Virus record (IMG/VR): IMGVR_UViG_3300010885_024781
Location: 1-33,663 of that record
Strand: one strand, 5' to 3'
Origin: a virus
DNA length: 33,663 nucleotides
Shown here: piece by piece, positions 17,589 through 26,645 of the stretch
How the letters are laid out: every line of letters starts with the position of its first letter
Numbering within the stretch: position 1 is the stretch's first letter
Program-made: the position numbers and the translations under genes
Notes under the pieces: generated by a model
Database searches by the model: none
What the model saw: only the letters and a program-made list of their open reading frames with translations
What the model was told of the DNA's origin: nothing

Positions 17589-18998
17589 CTAATAACCTAA
17601 TACTATTTTAAATTGTTCTATTCCGTCAGAACTTCTTTGTATTCCAGTTCTATTCTCTATATATGTGATGTATCCAGATTGAATCACATAGTCTGGATAT
17701 GAAGAACTCAGTAGTGTTCGAACTGTACGAGATTGTCCAAACAACGGTTGGTTTGATATTGGAGTACCTCTAACACTTACTGTGTGTAATATATTATTTG
17801 TTTGGTCAAAACTAACAACTTTTGCTGAAAAAAATGCTTCATCGATATTTTGTTGAGTGGGATCGGCTGATGTTCCTTGCCAAACTATTTCGTCGGGTAA
17901 ATACAAACCTTGTCCAGCAGCAACAACCAAATCTGTTGTTGTTTTATATATTGCGCCGTTTGCTGGATTTGGATAGGTCGATGTAGCATATGGATTTGCA
18001 ATTAATCCTAATTGGTGATAGTCAACATCTGTAGGTATAAAACCGTTTTCTGAACCATTGAAACTGACCGTAAGCATAACGTGAGAACATCCTAACTCGG
18101 AAACATTATCATTCCCATGACCACCAATTGGAGATACTGTGTTTGCGGCTAATATGCATCCTGTTCCAGCAATAGACGAAACAAAAGCATTTGCATAGGT
18201 ATAGTTTTTACCAGTATCGGTCACAATAATATCTTTTACTACACCTGCTGTTATTACTGCAACCGCTGTTGCTGTTGTGTATGGTGTACCATTCGATGCA
18301 GTACCGTCTCCTGTAATAACAACTGTCACTGGATAATTTCCAGGATCGTAACCAAAACCACCATTCAATACATTTATGGCATCTAGATTTCCTGACCCCG
18401 CTGAGGTATCTAGTGCTGATGGTGATGGATTATTTGGGAATACAGGAATCCATGTTTTGTCCATGAACTTGTTTCTTAGACCCGAATCTACAGTAAACAA
18501 ATATTTCCACTTATATCCATCTGCACCATTGAAAATATTATTTGTTCCGTATGTTCCTGGTTCAAAATATGGTTCTACAGTCGCCGGTGAATAGTTATTA
18601 TTCCATAGACACTTAAAGACTTGATAGTATCTATTCATTACGTAAAATTTTCTGACCAAAAGACCATTTTGGTCAAGTTCTGTCATATCAGCATCATCTC
18701 TGTAATATTCATATGTTACACCAGATGTCCAATCTATTCTTTGTGCAACAGGAGAAATATCATATGTGGATATTTTCTTCACAACAAACATATTATTAAA
18801 TATTTGTTTTAATGATTTTTGGTCTTGTATTGGGTTTGGAGGATTATTCTCATCATTCCAAGGTTCGACCTTTGCTAAGAAAGCATATAATTCGACGATA
18901 GGCAAATCTCTCAATATGCTAATGGATTCTGGGGCCAGATACGTCTGTAGTACGGATGAGGTCTTTGCTAAATTTGTCAGTAGTGTTTTATTTGCCAT
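17589..18998 (-). CDS. gp8: Baseplate wedge subunit gp8
   Basis: A 469-residue homologue of T4 gp8, a wedge subunit that joins gp7 and gp10 in assembly. Visible matches to the T4 pattern are FLAKVEPWNDENNPPNP (T4 GRSEPW...), QRIDWTSGVTYEYYRDD (T4 RRDWG..Y.DPY), YYQVFKCLWNNNYSPATVEP and GYKWKYLFTVDSGLRNKF (T4 GYVWEYLFEIP). It is longer than T4 gp8 (334 residues), partly because of an inserted GGFGYDPGNYPVTVVI...GKNYTYANAFV module at about residues 205-280. It follows the fibre-like gene on the same strand with a ten-base gap. No Shine-Dalgarno sequence precedes the ATG; an AATAAATA lies four bases upstream instead. The identification by motifs and neighbours is strong. Confidence 0.9.
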   Translation of the reverse strand: MANKTLLTNLAKTSSVLQTYLAPESISILRDLPIVELYAFLAKVEPWNDENNPPNPIQDQKSLKQIFNNMFVVKKISTYDISPVAQRIDWTSGVTYEYYRDDADMTELDQNGLLVRKFYVMNRYYQVFKCLWNNNYSPATVEPYFEPGTYGTNNIFNGADGYKWKYLFTVDSGLRNKFMDKTWIPVFPNNPSPSALDTSAGSGNLDAINVLNGGFGYDPGNYPVTVVITGDGTASNGTPYTTATAVAVITAGVVKDIIVTDTGKNYTYANAFVSSIAGTGCILAANTVSPIGGHGNDNVSELGCSHVMLTVSFNGSENGFIPTDVDYHQLGLIANPYATSTYPNPANGAIYKTTTDLVVAAGQGLYLPDEIVWQGTSADPTQQNIDEAFFSAKVVSFDQTNNILHTVSVRGTPISNQPLFGQSRTVRTLLSSSYPDYVIQSGYITYIENRTGIQRSSDGIEQFKIVLGY

Positions 18999-19008
18999 GA
19001 TTTATTTA

Positions 19009-20886
19009 TTATGAATAATTAACAGAAACATATGTGTTTGCTAAATCACCATCAATACTAAAATATTTTAGATATGCGGAATGAAGAGATGCCAGTGTGA
19101 ATGATGTGGCACCGATTGTTGAGTTGTTTGCTAGACATCCGTGTGTAATAGTATGATTAGAACCACCACCTGTATCGGTATTTGTCAACCAAACTTCAAC
19201 AATCTTACCTGTCGCAAATCCACTTAGATTGATTGTTGTAGTTGCATTAGTCTTAAAATAGTAAAGTGAATTATTCGCAATATCAATATTTAATGTTGTT
19301 GTTATGCCAGAAAGAACATTGGGAGATAATAGTAATCCTTTTTGTGGATTAACGACACCAGCAAACACAACAGAGGTTCCATTGAATGTTGCAATCTGAG
19401 TTAGTGTATTTGTTCCTGCTGCACAATTCCAGAATTGAATTTGTGAAGCGGTTGTTGTATCTGTATAATTTTCTGCTGCAACAAAATCTATACGTCCAGT
19501 TCCAAATTGTTGAAACTTTGTATTACCGTACCCATTAGCAGAGAAACGTCCAATGATATCACCGGCCTGCACAGGTGATGGATTAGATACGTTTCCTCTA
19601 GCAGTTCTTGACGCATATACTGAATATGAGCCTGTACCATATGAGTCTGATACTATTCTTGATGGTACTCCATTCTTTCCAGAAATGTGTATCATGTAAC
19701 CATCATTTGCTGGTGGTACAACTGTAGGTGATGCACTAATTGTCAATGCTGCTTGTGTCGGTGAGAAGAGACTATTAGCAAGTAACATTGTGCTATTGAC
19801 TGTAACTGCTCCCGTCATATAGGTAGCTGCATTCATGTTAACGTTACCGGTTAGACTAGTTGTTCCAGAGATAATTAGATTACCTGTTGTGATTGGTCCA
19901 GTAGAACTTGTTGTTCCTAAAACAGATATGTTTCCGCTGACACTTAAATCACCAGCAAATGTTCCTGTCGTATTTGCAAGAGCATTATTTGCTTTGTTGA
20001 ACGATGATTGTGCAATCAAAGATGTTGTATTGTGCTGATTGTATACTGATGTTATTGCTAAGTTCTGTGTAGCATCAACACCTTGAATTACAGTAATGGA
20101 TGCATTTTGTGTAGCATCAACACCAATAGTCACATTTGCTTGGTTATATGCCGCTTGTCCTAATAGTTGTGCAGTGTTAGATTGATTGTAAGCGGATTGG
20201 ATCGCGGTATTTTGAGTTAAGTTAATTCCTTGACTTATGATAGTATTTGATGTAGCACTATTTGCAGTATTAAACGCTGCTTGAGTATACACAAAAGGAG
20301 CAGCAGCAACAGTTTGAATGCTACCATCATTAAATCTAAAATAACTATTTCCACTCAAGACAATGCCTTGATTGGTTATGAATGCTCTGATATTTTGTGA
20401 TTGTGTTCCGCCAGTCATAAATGCAATATTTGCTGCACTAGCCGCAGTACCAATTACAAGATTTCCTACTGCTGGTGCTGAAGGAGAACCTTGAACATAC
20501 AGATATCCATCATTACTCGACATAGCAGAATAATTTGGATCAGAATATAAAGAACCATTTATACCTAAGTCAATGAAATATGTTACATCCGTACCGTTGT
20601 TTGCAGTTACTACATAATCTCCTGAACCACTACCATTAATATTTTGTAGATTTACTTGGTTGTAGATTGAACTTGACCCAGAAAATTGTGCAATAACATT
20701 TGGTAAAATGATTGAATTGTTACCTACATTCAGTTGGTTATACGAATATAGTTTTTGTGCTATTGTTGTTGCTGTAATTTTTCCAGTAACACCAGAAGGA
20801 ATATCAACACCGACGAATAGTGTATTTGATGTGTTTGCGTCAAGTGTTTGTATTTTTGCTAATTGAGAAATCTTTACGGTGGACAT
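19009..20886 (-). CDS. Fibre-like structural protein between gp7 and gp8
   Basis: A 625-residue fibre-type protein. The N-terminus (MSTVKISQLAKIQTLDANTSNTLFVGVDIPSGVTGKITATTIAQKL) is the common opening of marine T4-like structural proteins that present a series of beta segments. Residues about 210-305 hold the same DATQN/NQANVTIG repeats as the 683-residue fibre, then TSLTGNVNMNAATYMTGAVTVN strand repeats. The end (NNSLYYFKTNATTTINLSGFATGKIVEVWLTNTDTGGGSNHTIT...) is a terminal beta domain related to the one in the 179-residue fibre. T4 has nothing between genes 7 and 8, so this is an insertion into the wedge operon. The weak GGGG site lies about eight bases before the ATG. Probably virion-surface, perhaps anchored to the wedge. 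Confidence 0.85.
   Translation of the reverse strand: MSTVKISQLAKIQTLDANTSNTLFVGVDIPSGVTGKITATTIAQKLYSYNQLNVGNNSIILPNVIAQFSGSSSIYNQVNLQNINGSGSGDYVVTANNGTDVTYFIDLGINGSLYSDPNYSAMSSNDGYLYVQGSPSAPAVGNLVIGTAASAANIAFMTGGTQSQNIRAFITNQGIVLSGNSYFRFNDGSIQTVAAAPFVYTQAAFNTANSATSNTIISQGINLTQNTAIQSAYNQSNTAQLLGQAAYNQANVTIGVDATQNASITVIQGVDATQNLAITSVYNQHNTTSLIAQSSFNKANNALANTTGTFAGDLSVSGNISVLGTTSSTGPITTGNLIISGTTSLTGNVNMNAATYMTGAVTVNSTMLLANSLFSPTQAALTISASPTVVPPANDGYMIHISGKNGVPSRIVSDSYGTGSYSVYASRTARGNVSNPSPVQAGDIIGRFSANGYGNTKFQQFGTGRIDFVAAENYTDTTTASQIQFWNCAAGTNTLTQIATFNGTSVVFAGVVNPQKGLLLSPNVLSGITTTLNIDIANNSLYYFKTNATTTINLSGFATGKIVEVWLTNTDTGGGSNHTITHGCLANNSTIGATSFTLASLHSAYLKYFSIDGDLANTYVSVNYS
20040..20290 (-). repeat. 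DATQN coding repeats, second copy
   Basis: In-frame repeats encode IGVDATQN...VIQGVDATQN and related LTQN units. The DNA closely matches the array at 8045-8390, for example gtgtagcatcaacaccttga. This supports exchange between the two fibre genes. Confidence 0.75.
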
Positions 20887-20889
20887 GTA

Positions 20890-23847
20890 TTACCCCAATA
20901 GAATTATTAATCCATCTTCTGTTATTAGTGTTCGGCCATCTTCTGTTGTTAATTCTGGTATGTATTGCAATCCTACTGTACCGTAAATGTATACTTGGTT
21001 CAATGAGTTTGCAACGAAGGTTCTTCTTACTGACAAATACGAATTAGCACTTTCACCGAAATCTGACGTTAGTGTTATAATTCCTGTTACATAATCAACA
21101 CTTTTTACTGTTCCGATGCTACTACCAAGTTTTATTAAATCTCCAGCAAACACTATATCTTTTAGTGGATATTGTGTGTTGCTATACTTTCCGTTATTAT
21201 AATAATCATAATAACCCGTTAGTTGTACTATATTTATAGTATTTGAGTTGAGATTTGATGTTGCGATTGCGACGTTAGAGAACGTTAGCCACGCATTACT
21301 CTTCAATGTTACAGTGTTTGCAATCGGGTCAACAGAAACAACTTCAGAAATTATATTTGGTCCATTTCTTGGTGAAAGTTCTATGACACTTGCACTTTGA
21401 TTTGTGTTTGCAGCAAAAATAAATCCTGCTAGATTTGCACCTGCCAAATTATTAAATTGTATAATATTGTTTGTTTTGTTATCAAAATCAGTATTGATTG
21501 TTACTGTTGTTCCTAGATATTCAGTATAGTATGCTAAAGGATATCCTTTACTGTATGCATCTACAGCATGGAAATAATAATCTGAATTTGATTTTACTGC
21601 ATATCTTCCTATCACCTTTAGACCACTCGGGTGTATAAGTTTTAGTAGAGTGTCTCTATATTTTTCAATTTCTTTTTCTACAGTAATTTGATATGTATAG
21701 TTGTTGTAATCTACACTCTGTAGAACATCAAATGAACTTACCAATCCTTTTGTGGAGATATATTGTCCTTGACCATAAGTCAGACCATTCAGGAATGTTG
21801 CTGATGCTTTTGCTTTTCCGTCACCATATATTTTGATACCATTAGTATCGTAATTTCTTCCTTCAAATGTTGTGTTTGCTGGGGTAAGATTGATTTGCTT
21901 GCCCACAAATTTTATAGGAAGATTTGTGTCTATTCTTCTGTTGTAATCATATAGTCTGATGTTGTACAGTGATTGTGTTGGATCAACATTTTCTTGTATT
22001 AAGTTGAACGAATCGACATATGCTAACATCGATGCGGTGTTTATTGTGTCTCCTTGATAAACCAAATCATTTTTTGCTGGAGGAGTTGCAACTAATACAT
22101 TCGAAACAAGAACATCTTGAATTTTAATTGACACGCTTGGTGTACTTGAATAGTCTTCACCATAATTTGTAATATTAATTGAAGTGACTGATCCAGTTCT
22201 ATCTGTTGTTGGAGAGAACTGTGCTCCGTCTCCTAATATTCCAGTAACAACTAATACCGCATTTGCTGCACCTACGTTTGCTGACTGTACTGACAGCGTA
22301 GGCAATGCATCTGGTTTATATCCTAATCCACCTAGAGGATATGGATTTTTAGTACCTGGTGTGAGATACGAACCAGACACATACGAAACTGTGTTTATTC
22401 CTCCAGTTGCAGTTACGGAAATAACATTAGCATATGCACCAAAACCTGTTCCGCTAGTGAATACTATCTTGTCGTTCGCTCGATATCCTGTACCGGGATT
22501 AACTATTTGTATTGGTGCTAGTATTCCTAATTTTACTAAATGTGCAATTCCATATTCTGAATCTGCGGTGTTTGCTTGAGCATCCGTATAGTAAATTGAA
22601 TCTGCATATATTGTTGGTTGTACAGATATTCCACCGCCACCATTGTTTACATAAACTGAACTTATAGGAAAGGTTTGGAATGATGTAAAAGTAAATGCTT
22701 CTAGTAACGTTGTATTTGCATTTCCACCATTCGCCGCGTTGGCAAAATTCAAACTTGAATTTCCAATTGTAATGAATCTTTTTAATGTAATTGTATCAGT
22801 ACATATCTTTACGTTCGAAGTAACATCTGGTGAAGGATTAAATGATGCCGGTGTTGCTATCGCACCTGGAGCATTAGATATTATGAGTCTTGTATTTGGT
22901 GCTTGAGTATAACCATATCCTCCAGAGAGAACATCAATGGAGATTATTGAACCTTTTGTTATGTCACCAACAACAGCAGACGCCTCTACAGGATTCTTAG
23001 TGATTGTTCCACCATGAACAACTACGGGATCACCAATACTATAGAATAGTCCTCTGTTGTTTGGATCTATCTTTATTTGATTGACTTGACCGACGAGTTT
23101 TGCGGATAATATGGATGCGTTTCCATTATCCATATTGAGTTCTGTGCTATCAAATGTTATAGCACTACTGTCCATCGTTACTGTTGTCGATGTGCTTTCA
23201 GGAACTATAGTTCCAACACCATCAAAATAAAGTGTTTGATTTAAATTATCAACAATTCTTACTATTTCACCTGATTGAAACAGTCTTTCGATATTTGAAA
23301 TGAAGACTTCAATCTTGTTTCCTGACACGACAGTATTTTCTATTGTTGCTATAGAACCTGAAGTTTCTCCAAATATTCTTAAATTGTTTGTCTTTAAGAA
23401 TCTTTTATCTGTCGTTGCTAATTTTAAACTTTTTGGTATGTACCATACACCAGATGATGCCTTGAGTACCGCATCTTTTGTGTAGAATAAATCAAAATCA
23501 GAATTAAACAGAACTCTAAAAAGGAATTGATATGATGCTGGTGTTCCTTTTGTTTCGTATAATTGTTTTGCTACTTTTATTGCAAGTCTTTTATCGACAA
23601 GAGTTTCTGATGGAAAGTTTGGTAAAAAATCATTGACATAATAATTTAAAAATTCCTCACTAGTCTTATCAATATCCGCATAATTTAATATGTTTTTTGA
23701 TCCGTCAGTTGCACCACCATTCTGTTCCATCCACTCATAGTATGCCTGAATGAATGCAACAAATTTTTCATAGTCAGGATTATCCCTGATGAACTCTGGG
23801 AGTTGCGATGGTATTAGTAACGAGGTTTTATGACTATTTTTTATCAT
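20890..23847 (-). CDS. gp7: Baseplate wedge initiator gp7-like
   Basis: A 985-residue wedge protein. Its N-terminal 125 residues (PEFIRDNPDYEKFVAFIQAYYEWMEQNGG...KRLAIKVAKQLYETKGTPASYQFLFRVLFNSDFDLFYTKD) match the pattern that lies near the C-terminal part of T4 gp7 (FCEAYIQYLSDG...DFYSTKGIEASYKFLFKVLYNEEVE). The long N-terminal half of the T4 protein is therefore absent and the protein extends C-terminally instead. The extension contains three modules of the GGYGYTQAP / NPGTGYRANDKIVFTSGTGFGA / NYGEDYSSTPSVSI type and a repeat-rich beta region ending TTEDGRTLITEDGLIILLG. The ATG makes a TAATG overlap with gp6, with no separate ribosome site, so translation is probably coupled. gp7 binds gp10 and gp8 during wedge assembly in T4. 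Confidence 0.87.
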   Translation of the reverse strand: MIKNSHKTSLLIPSQLPEFIRDNPDYEKFVAFIQAYYEWMEQNGGATDGSKNILNYADIDKTSEEFLNYYVNDFLPNFPSETLVDKRLAIKVAKQLYETKGTPASYQFLFRVLFNSDFDLFYTKDAVLKASSGVWYIPKSLKLATTDKRFLKTNNLRIFGETSGSIATIENTVVSGNKIEVFISNIERLFQSGEIVRIVDNLNQTLYFDGVGTIVPESTSTTVTMDSSAITFDSTELNMDNGNASILSAKLVGQVNQIKIDPNNRGLFYSIGDPVVVHGGTITKNPVEASAVVGDITKGSIISIDVLSGGYGYTQAPNTRLIISNAPGAIATPASFNPSPDVTSNVKICTDTITLKRFITIGNSSLNFANAANGGNANTTLLEAFTFTSFQTFPISSVYVNNGGGGISVQPTIYADSIYYTDAQANTADSEYGIAHLVKLGILAPIQIVNPGTGYRANDKIVFTSGTGFGAYANVISVTATGGINTVSYVSGSYLTPGTKNPYPLGGLGYKPDALPTLSVQSANVGAANAVLVVTGILGDGAQFSPTTDRTGSVTSINITNYGEDYSSTPSVSIKIQDVLVSNVLVATPPAKNDLVYQGDTINTASMLAYVDSFNLIQENVDPTQSLYNIRLYDYNRRIDTNLPIKFVGKQINLTPANTTFEGRNYDTNGIKIYGDGKAKASATFLNGLTYGQGQYISTKGLVSSFDVLQSVDYNNYTYQITVEKEIEKYRDTLLKLIHPSGLKVIGRYAVKSNSDYYFHAVDAYSKGYPLAYYTEYLGTTVTINTDFDNKTNNIIQFNNLAGANLAGFIFAANTNQSASVIELSPRNGPNIISEVVSVDPIANTVTLKSNAWLTFSNVAIATSNLNSNTINIVQLTGYYDYYNNGKYSNTQYPLKDIVFAGDLIKLGSSIGTVKSVDYVTGIITLTSDFGESANSYLSVRRTFVANSLNQVYIYGTVGLQYIPELTTEDGRTLITEDGLIILLG

Positions 23848-25928
23848 TATTTTTTAGTTGATACTGTAACCTGAACTGCTGTAGGATCATAAGGGTCAAG
23901 AGTTATAATTTTATTATAAGTTGATTGAATTATAGTAGTATCTGGAGTTGCAGTTATAGTTAATTGTGAAAGTGGATCGTCAATTGAATATGGATTGAAA
24001 CTATTTAATGTTATTGTACCAGAATAATAGTCTATTGTTCCGGCGTTTGAGTTGAAAATAGTTTTTACTGTGTTATTTGCTGTGTAGTAATAACTTCTCA
24101 ATGTACCATATCTACCTTCTAATGTTGCGGTAGCAGCACCAAGTTGACCAGAGGTGTCTCCACTCTGATTTGTAATCTTAATTACTGAACTTGTGTATCC
24201 ACTACCTTTATTTGTAACTGTTATCTTTGAGATTCTACCATTCAAATCTATGGTCGCCTCTGCGGTAGCACCAGTACCATCACCGAGTATCTCTACCGTT
24301 GGTGCAAATTGATATCCAAAACCAGGATTTAGTATTGATATCGATTCAACACCACCAGTTGAAATTGGTAGTTCTTCTAAAAATACTCCAGATATTATGT
24401 TGGTCGCATTTACTGGATCTCTGAAACTCATCGATGGGTACGATGATATTCCACTATTTAAAATTCCTCTCATCAAAGGAGTTCCAAAAGACAGAGTATA
24501 TGTTTTTGGTGAAACCAAAGAAGGTAAGAATTTTTTCTGTATTTTTATTGCTAATTCGTTAGATACTATCGAACGATTAGTGTTTCTTATTATATTATTA
24601 TAATCACTCAATGATAGAGTCGCATTAAAAGTATCAAGTACTGTTGCAGAATAATTTCTTATTGAATTGGTGACTTGTTCTTTTATTTGATTTGATGTCA
24701 AATTTGTATTTTTTGCATCATAAAGAATGTTAGCAAAAAATTTAATATATGTATAGTCTGGATCTATAATTGTTGGTTCAACAGTCAGTACGGAAATTGG
24801 TTTAATGACATCTTCGATTAACTTTTGTTTTTGAATTTCAGTAAGAAGATAACTGCCCGTAGGCTTTAATGAAATGTAAACTACACCATATGATGGAGGA
24901 TTATTTTCTTGTCCTCCCCATACACTCACAGAACTAAAAGTGATTCCTAGTTTGTTGTTTTGTATGATTGATATGTAATCTTCTTTTGATACTGCTCGAC
25001 CTTGTGCTGAATATGTTTTTGGTGCAGTATACTTAATAGAGTCGATTGATTCTTTTGTTGTTCCGTTTGATGCTGAAAGAACAGGATATATTGTTGTATT
25101 GGCAAATCCATATACTGAATCAAGTAAGACAAAACTGTTTGCTCCTGTTGCTGATGTACCTTCTGTCGATACATACGAGACTCTTACTATATTACCGTCT
25201 GTTAATTTTTTACCAAGAACACCATCACCAAAATAAATTTCATAGTTACCGTTTAATCCTTCTTGGAGATAATATACTAAACTTGTGTCTGATACTGTCA
25301 AAAAGTTTTCAGCTAAGTTATAGTTATATGTTGTAGTGTCAATTGATGAATTTTGAACATACACCTTCAATGTACTTGTATCAATATTCGAATCGGGTAT
25401 TTCAAATATAGTTGCAGGATTAGCTGCAATATCTACCGTAAATGAGTAATTTACAACGGTACCTTGCTTTAATATAATATCACTAAAGTTTGCTACTCCG
25501 TCGGTAACGTTTTCGGTGTGTGAATCGGCGGTCACAAAATTATAGTTTACTCCGTCGATTGCTTGAGAAACAAAATTTGTATATATCGGTAAAGTCAATG
25601 ACGAATCGACGTTGTTTCCGACTACAAGATTAATTGTTGCAGTGGGTGCAGTAGCAGATTTAGGAACATAACCTAACAGTTTTGCGTGTGACACAACAGA
25701 TTCTCTTTGTAATGCTGTGTCTAAAAACATTTCATTTGCTACCATATTTAAATAATAGGCATTATATTGTGTGTTATACGCAAGAATATCAATAAGATGA
25801 GACAGGCCTGAACCAGAAAAGTTATAATCTTTAAATGTATCTTGCGATTTTAAATAATTGATTATACTTGCTTTGATGTCGGCAAAGTCTAATTGTGTTA
25901 GTTGAATATTACTATTGGCTGCTGCCAT
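23847..25928 (-). CDS. gp6: Baseplate wedge subunit gp6
   Basis: A 693-residue homologue of T4 gp6 (660 residues) and the phage J-like family. gp6 forms the inner ring that closes the baseplate wedges. The N-terminus is diagnostic: DFADIKASIINYLKSQDTFKDYNFSGSGLSHLIDILAYNTQYNAYYLNMVANEMFLDTALQRESVVSHAKLLGYVPKSATAP. The middle part (YEIYFGDGVLGKKLTDGNIVRVSYVSTEG) and TYSAQGRAVSKEDYISIIQNN...SVWGGQENNPPSYGVVYISLKP are also typical. At about residues 525-585 an inserted NPGFGYQFAPTVEILGDGTGATAEAT...NKGSGYTSSVIKI module appears, shared with other wedge proteins here. The start overlaps the gp25 stop as TAATG, with AGGAG just before. Assignment is firm. Confidence 0.94.
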   Translation of the reverse strand: MAAANSNIQLTQLDFADIKASIINYLKSQDTFKDYNFSGSGLSHLIDILAYNTQYNAYYLNMVANEMFLDTALQRESVVSHAKLLGYVPKSATAPTATINLVVGNNVDSSLTLPIYTNFVSQAIDGVNYNFVTADSHTENVTDGVANFSDIILKQGTVVNYSFTVDIAANPATIFEIPDSNIDTSTLKVYVQNSSIDTTTYNYNLAENFLTVSDTSLVYYLQEGLNGNYEIYFGDGVLGKKLTDGNIVRVSYVSTEGTSATGANSFVLLDSVYGFANTTIYPVLSASNGTTKESIDSIKYTAPKTYSAQGRAVSKEDYISIIQNNKLGITFSSVSVWGGQENNPPSYGVVYISLKPTGSYLLTEIQKQKLIEDVIKPISVLTVEPTIIDPDYTYIKFFANILYDAKNTNLTSNQIKEQVTNSIRNYSATVLDTFNATLSLSDYNNIIRNTNRSIVSNELAIKIQKKFLPSLVSPKTYTLSFGTPLMRGILNSGISSYPSMSFRDPVNATNIISGVFLEELPISTGGVESISILNPGFGYQFAPTVEILGDGTGATAEATIDLNGRISKITVTNKGSGYTSSVIKITNQSGDTSGQLGAATATLEGRYGTLRSYYYTANNTVKTIFNSNAGTIDYYSGTITLNSFNPYSIDDPLSQLTITATPDTTIIQSTYNKIITLDPYDPTAVQVTVSTKK

Positions 25929-26323
25929 TATCTTCTCCTCTCAAGGAGCAAATTGACTGAAGTTGGTTGTGTATTATTGCCGATAAAAAATGTCAATTCT
26001 ATATAGAATGCGTTTTTATCTTCTATTGCAATAACATTAATGTCTTTTACTTGCGCTCTGGGTTCATAATTGTTTACTACATCACGGATTTCAGATTCTA
26101 GTGCTGATGCAGTTATTGCTGTCATAGGTTCAAACAAGTACGCTGTCATATTTGAACCTAAATCTGGTTGCATTGGTCTTTCATAAAAATTAGTTAAGAG
26201 TAGATTTCTGACCGAACGAATAACTGCTTGGTCATCATAGCTAAATGAAACATCACCCGTAACTGGATTACGAGTGAATGTTAAATCTAAATCTGAATAT
26301 ATTTTTTGTAGAGTTTGTGCCAT
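25928..26323 (-). CDS. gp25: Baseplate wedge subunit gp25
   Basis: A 131-residue member of the gp25/GPW family. gp25 sits in the inner baseplate and nucleates the sheath. Motifs: YSDLDLTFTRNPVTGDVSFSYDDQAVIRSVRNLLLTNFYERPMQPDLGSNMTAYLFEP, which carries the conserved E-R-P...G segment, then EIRDVVNNYEPRAQVKDINV. Length is like T4 gp25 (132 residues). The 3' end holds the ribosome site for gp6 and overlaps it by TAATG. Upstream there is no Shine-Dalgarno sequence; instead AATAAATA lies four bases before the ATG, which may be a variant late promoter giving a nearly leaderless transcript. Confidence 0.95.
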   Translation of the reverse strand: MAQTLQKIYSDLDLTFTRNPVTGDVSFSYDDQAVIRSVRNLLLTNFYERPMQPDLGSNMTAYLFEPMTAITASALESEIRDVVNNYEPRAQVKDINVIAIEDKNAFYIELTFFIGNNTQPTSVNLLLERRR

Positions 26324-26354
26324 ATACTATTTATTAATTAAATCCAAATACATT

Positions 26355-26645
26355 TTAACCTCCAGCAAAAACATTAGGAGATCCAGCAGCAACAGCAGTG
26401 CAACCAGATATTGCATCTCCAACTCTTCCTGCTCCCATTTTGTTTATGAAAACTGTTGTTGAACCTTTTGTTATTGGTGCCGCATGAGAAGGACATGGAC
26501 TACCAGGCAACAAATGGGCAGTATTGACATCTCCTTGTCTAGACCAAGCTAAACCGTTTACAAATACATTTCCTGACCCTTTAGCTCTTACCATTCCTGA
26601 ACAGTGTGGTACATCTGCATCTCCTACTCTAGTTGCTGCTGGCAT
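26355..26645 (-). CDS. gp5.4: PAAR-repeat spike tip protein (gp5.4-like)
   Basis: A 96-residue PAAR protein. PAAR proteins form the sharp metal-binding cone that caps the phage or type VI secretion spike. Visible features: MPAATRVGDADVPHCSGMVRAKGSGNVFVNGLAWSRQGDVNTAHLLPGSPCPSHAAPITKGSTTVFINKMGAGRVGDAISGC. The His and Cys residues (H14, C15, H44, C51, H54, C82 by my count) supply candidate iron or zinc ligands. The length equals that of T4 gp5.4. A strong AAGGAG site precedes the ATG, which overlaps the end of the 70-residue gene by 17 bases. Its place two genes after gp5 fits a tip made with the spike. Confidence 0.95.
   Translation of the reverse strand: MPAATRVGDADVPHCSGMVRAKGSGNVFVNGLAWSRQGDVNTAHLLPGSPCPSHAAPITKGSTTVFINKMGAGRVGDAISGCTAVAAGSPNVFAGG

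Noticed and set aside
21231-21238. Exact minus-strand TATAAATA inside gp7
   Set aside because: It lies within conserved-style coding sequence about 345 bases before the next gene, so chance in AT-rich DNA is the simpler view; transcript mapping could change this.
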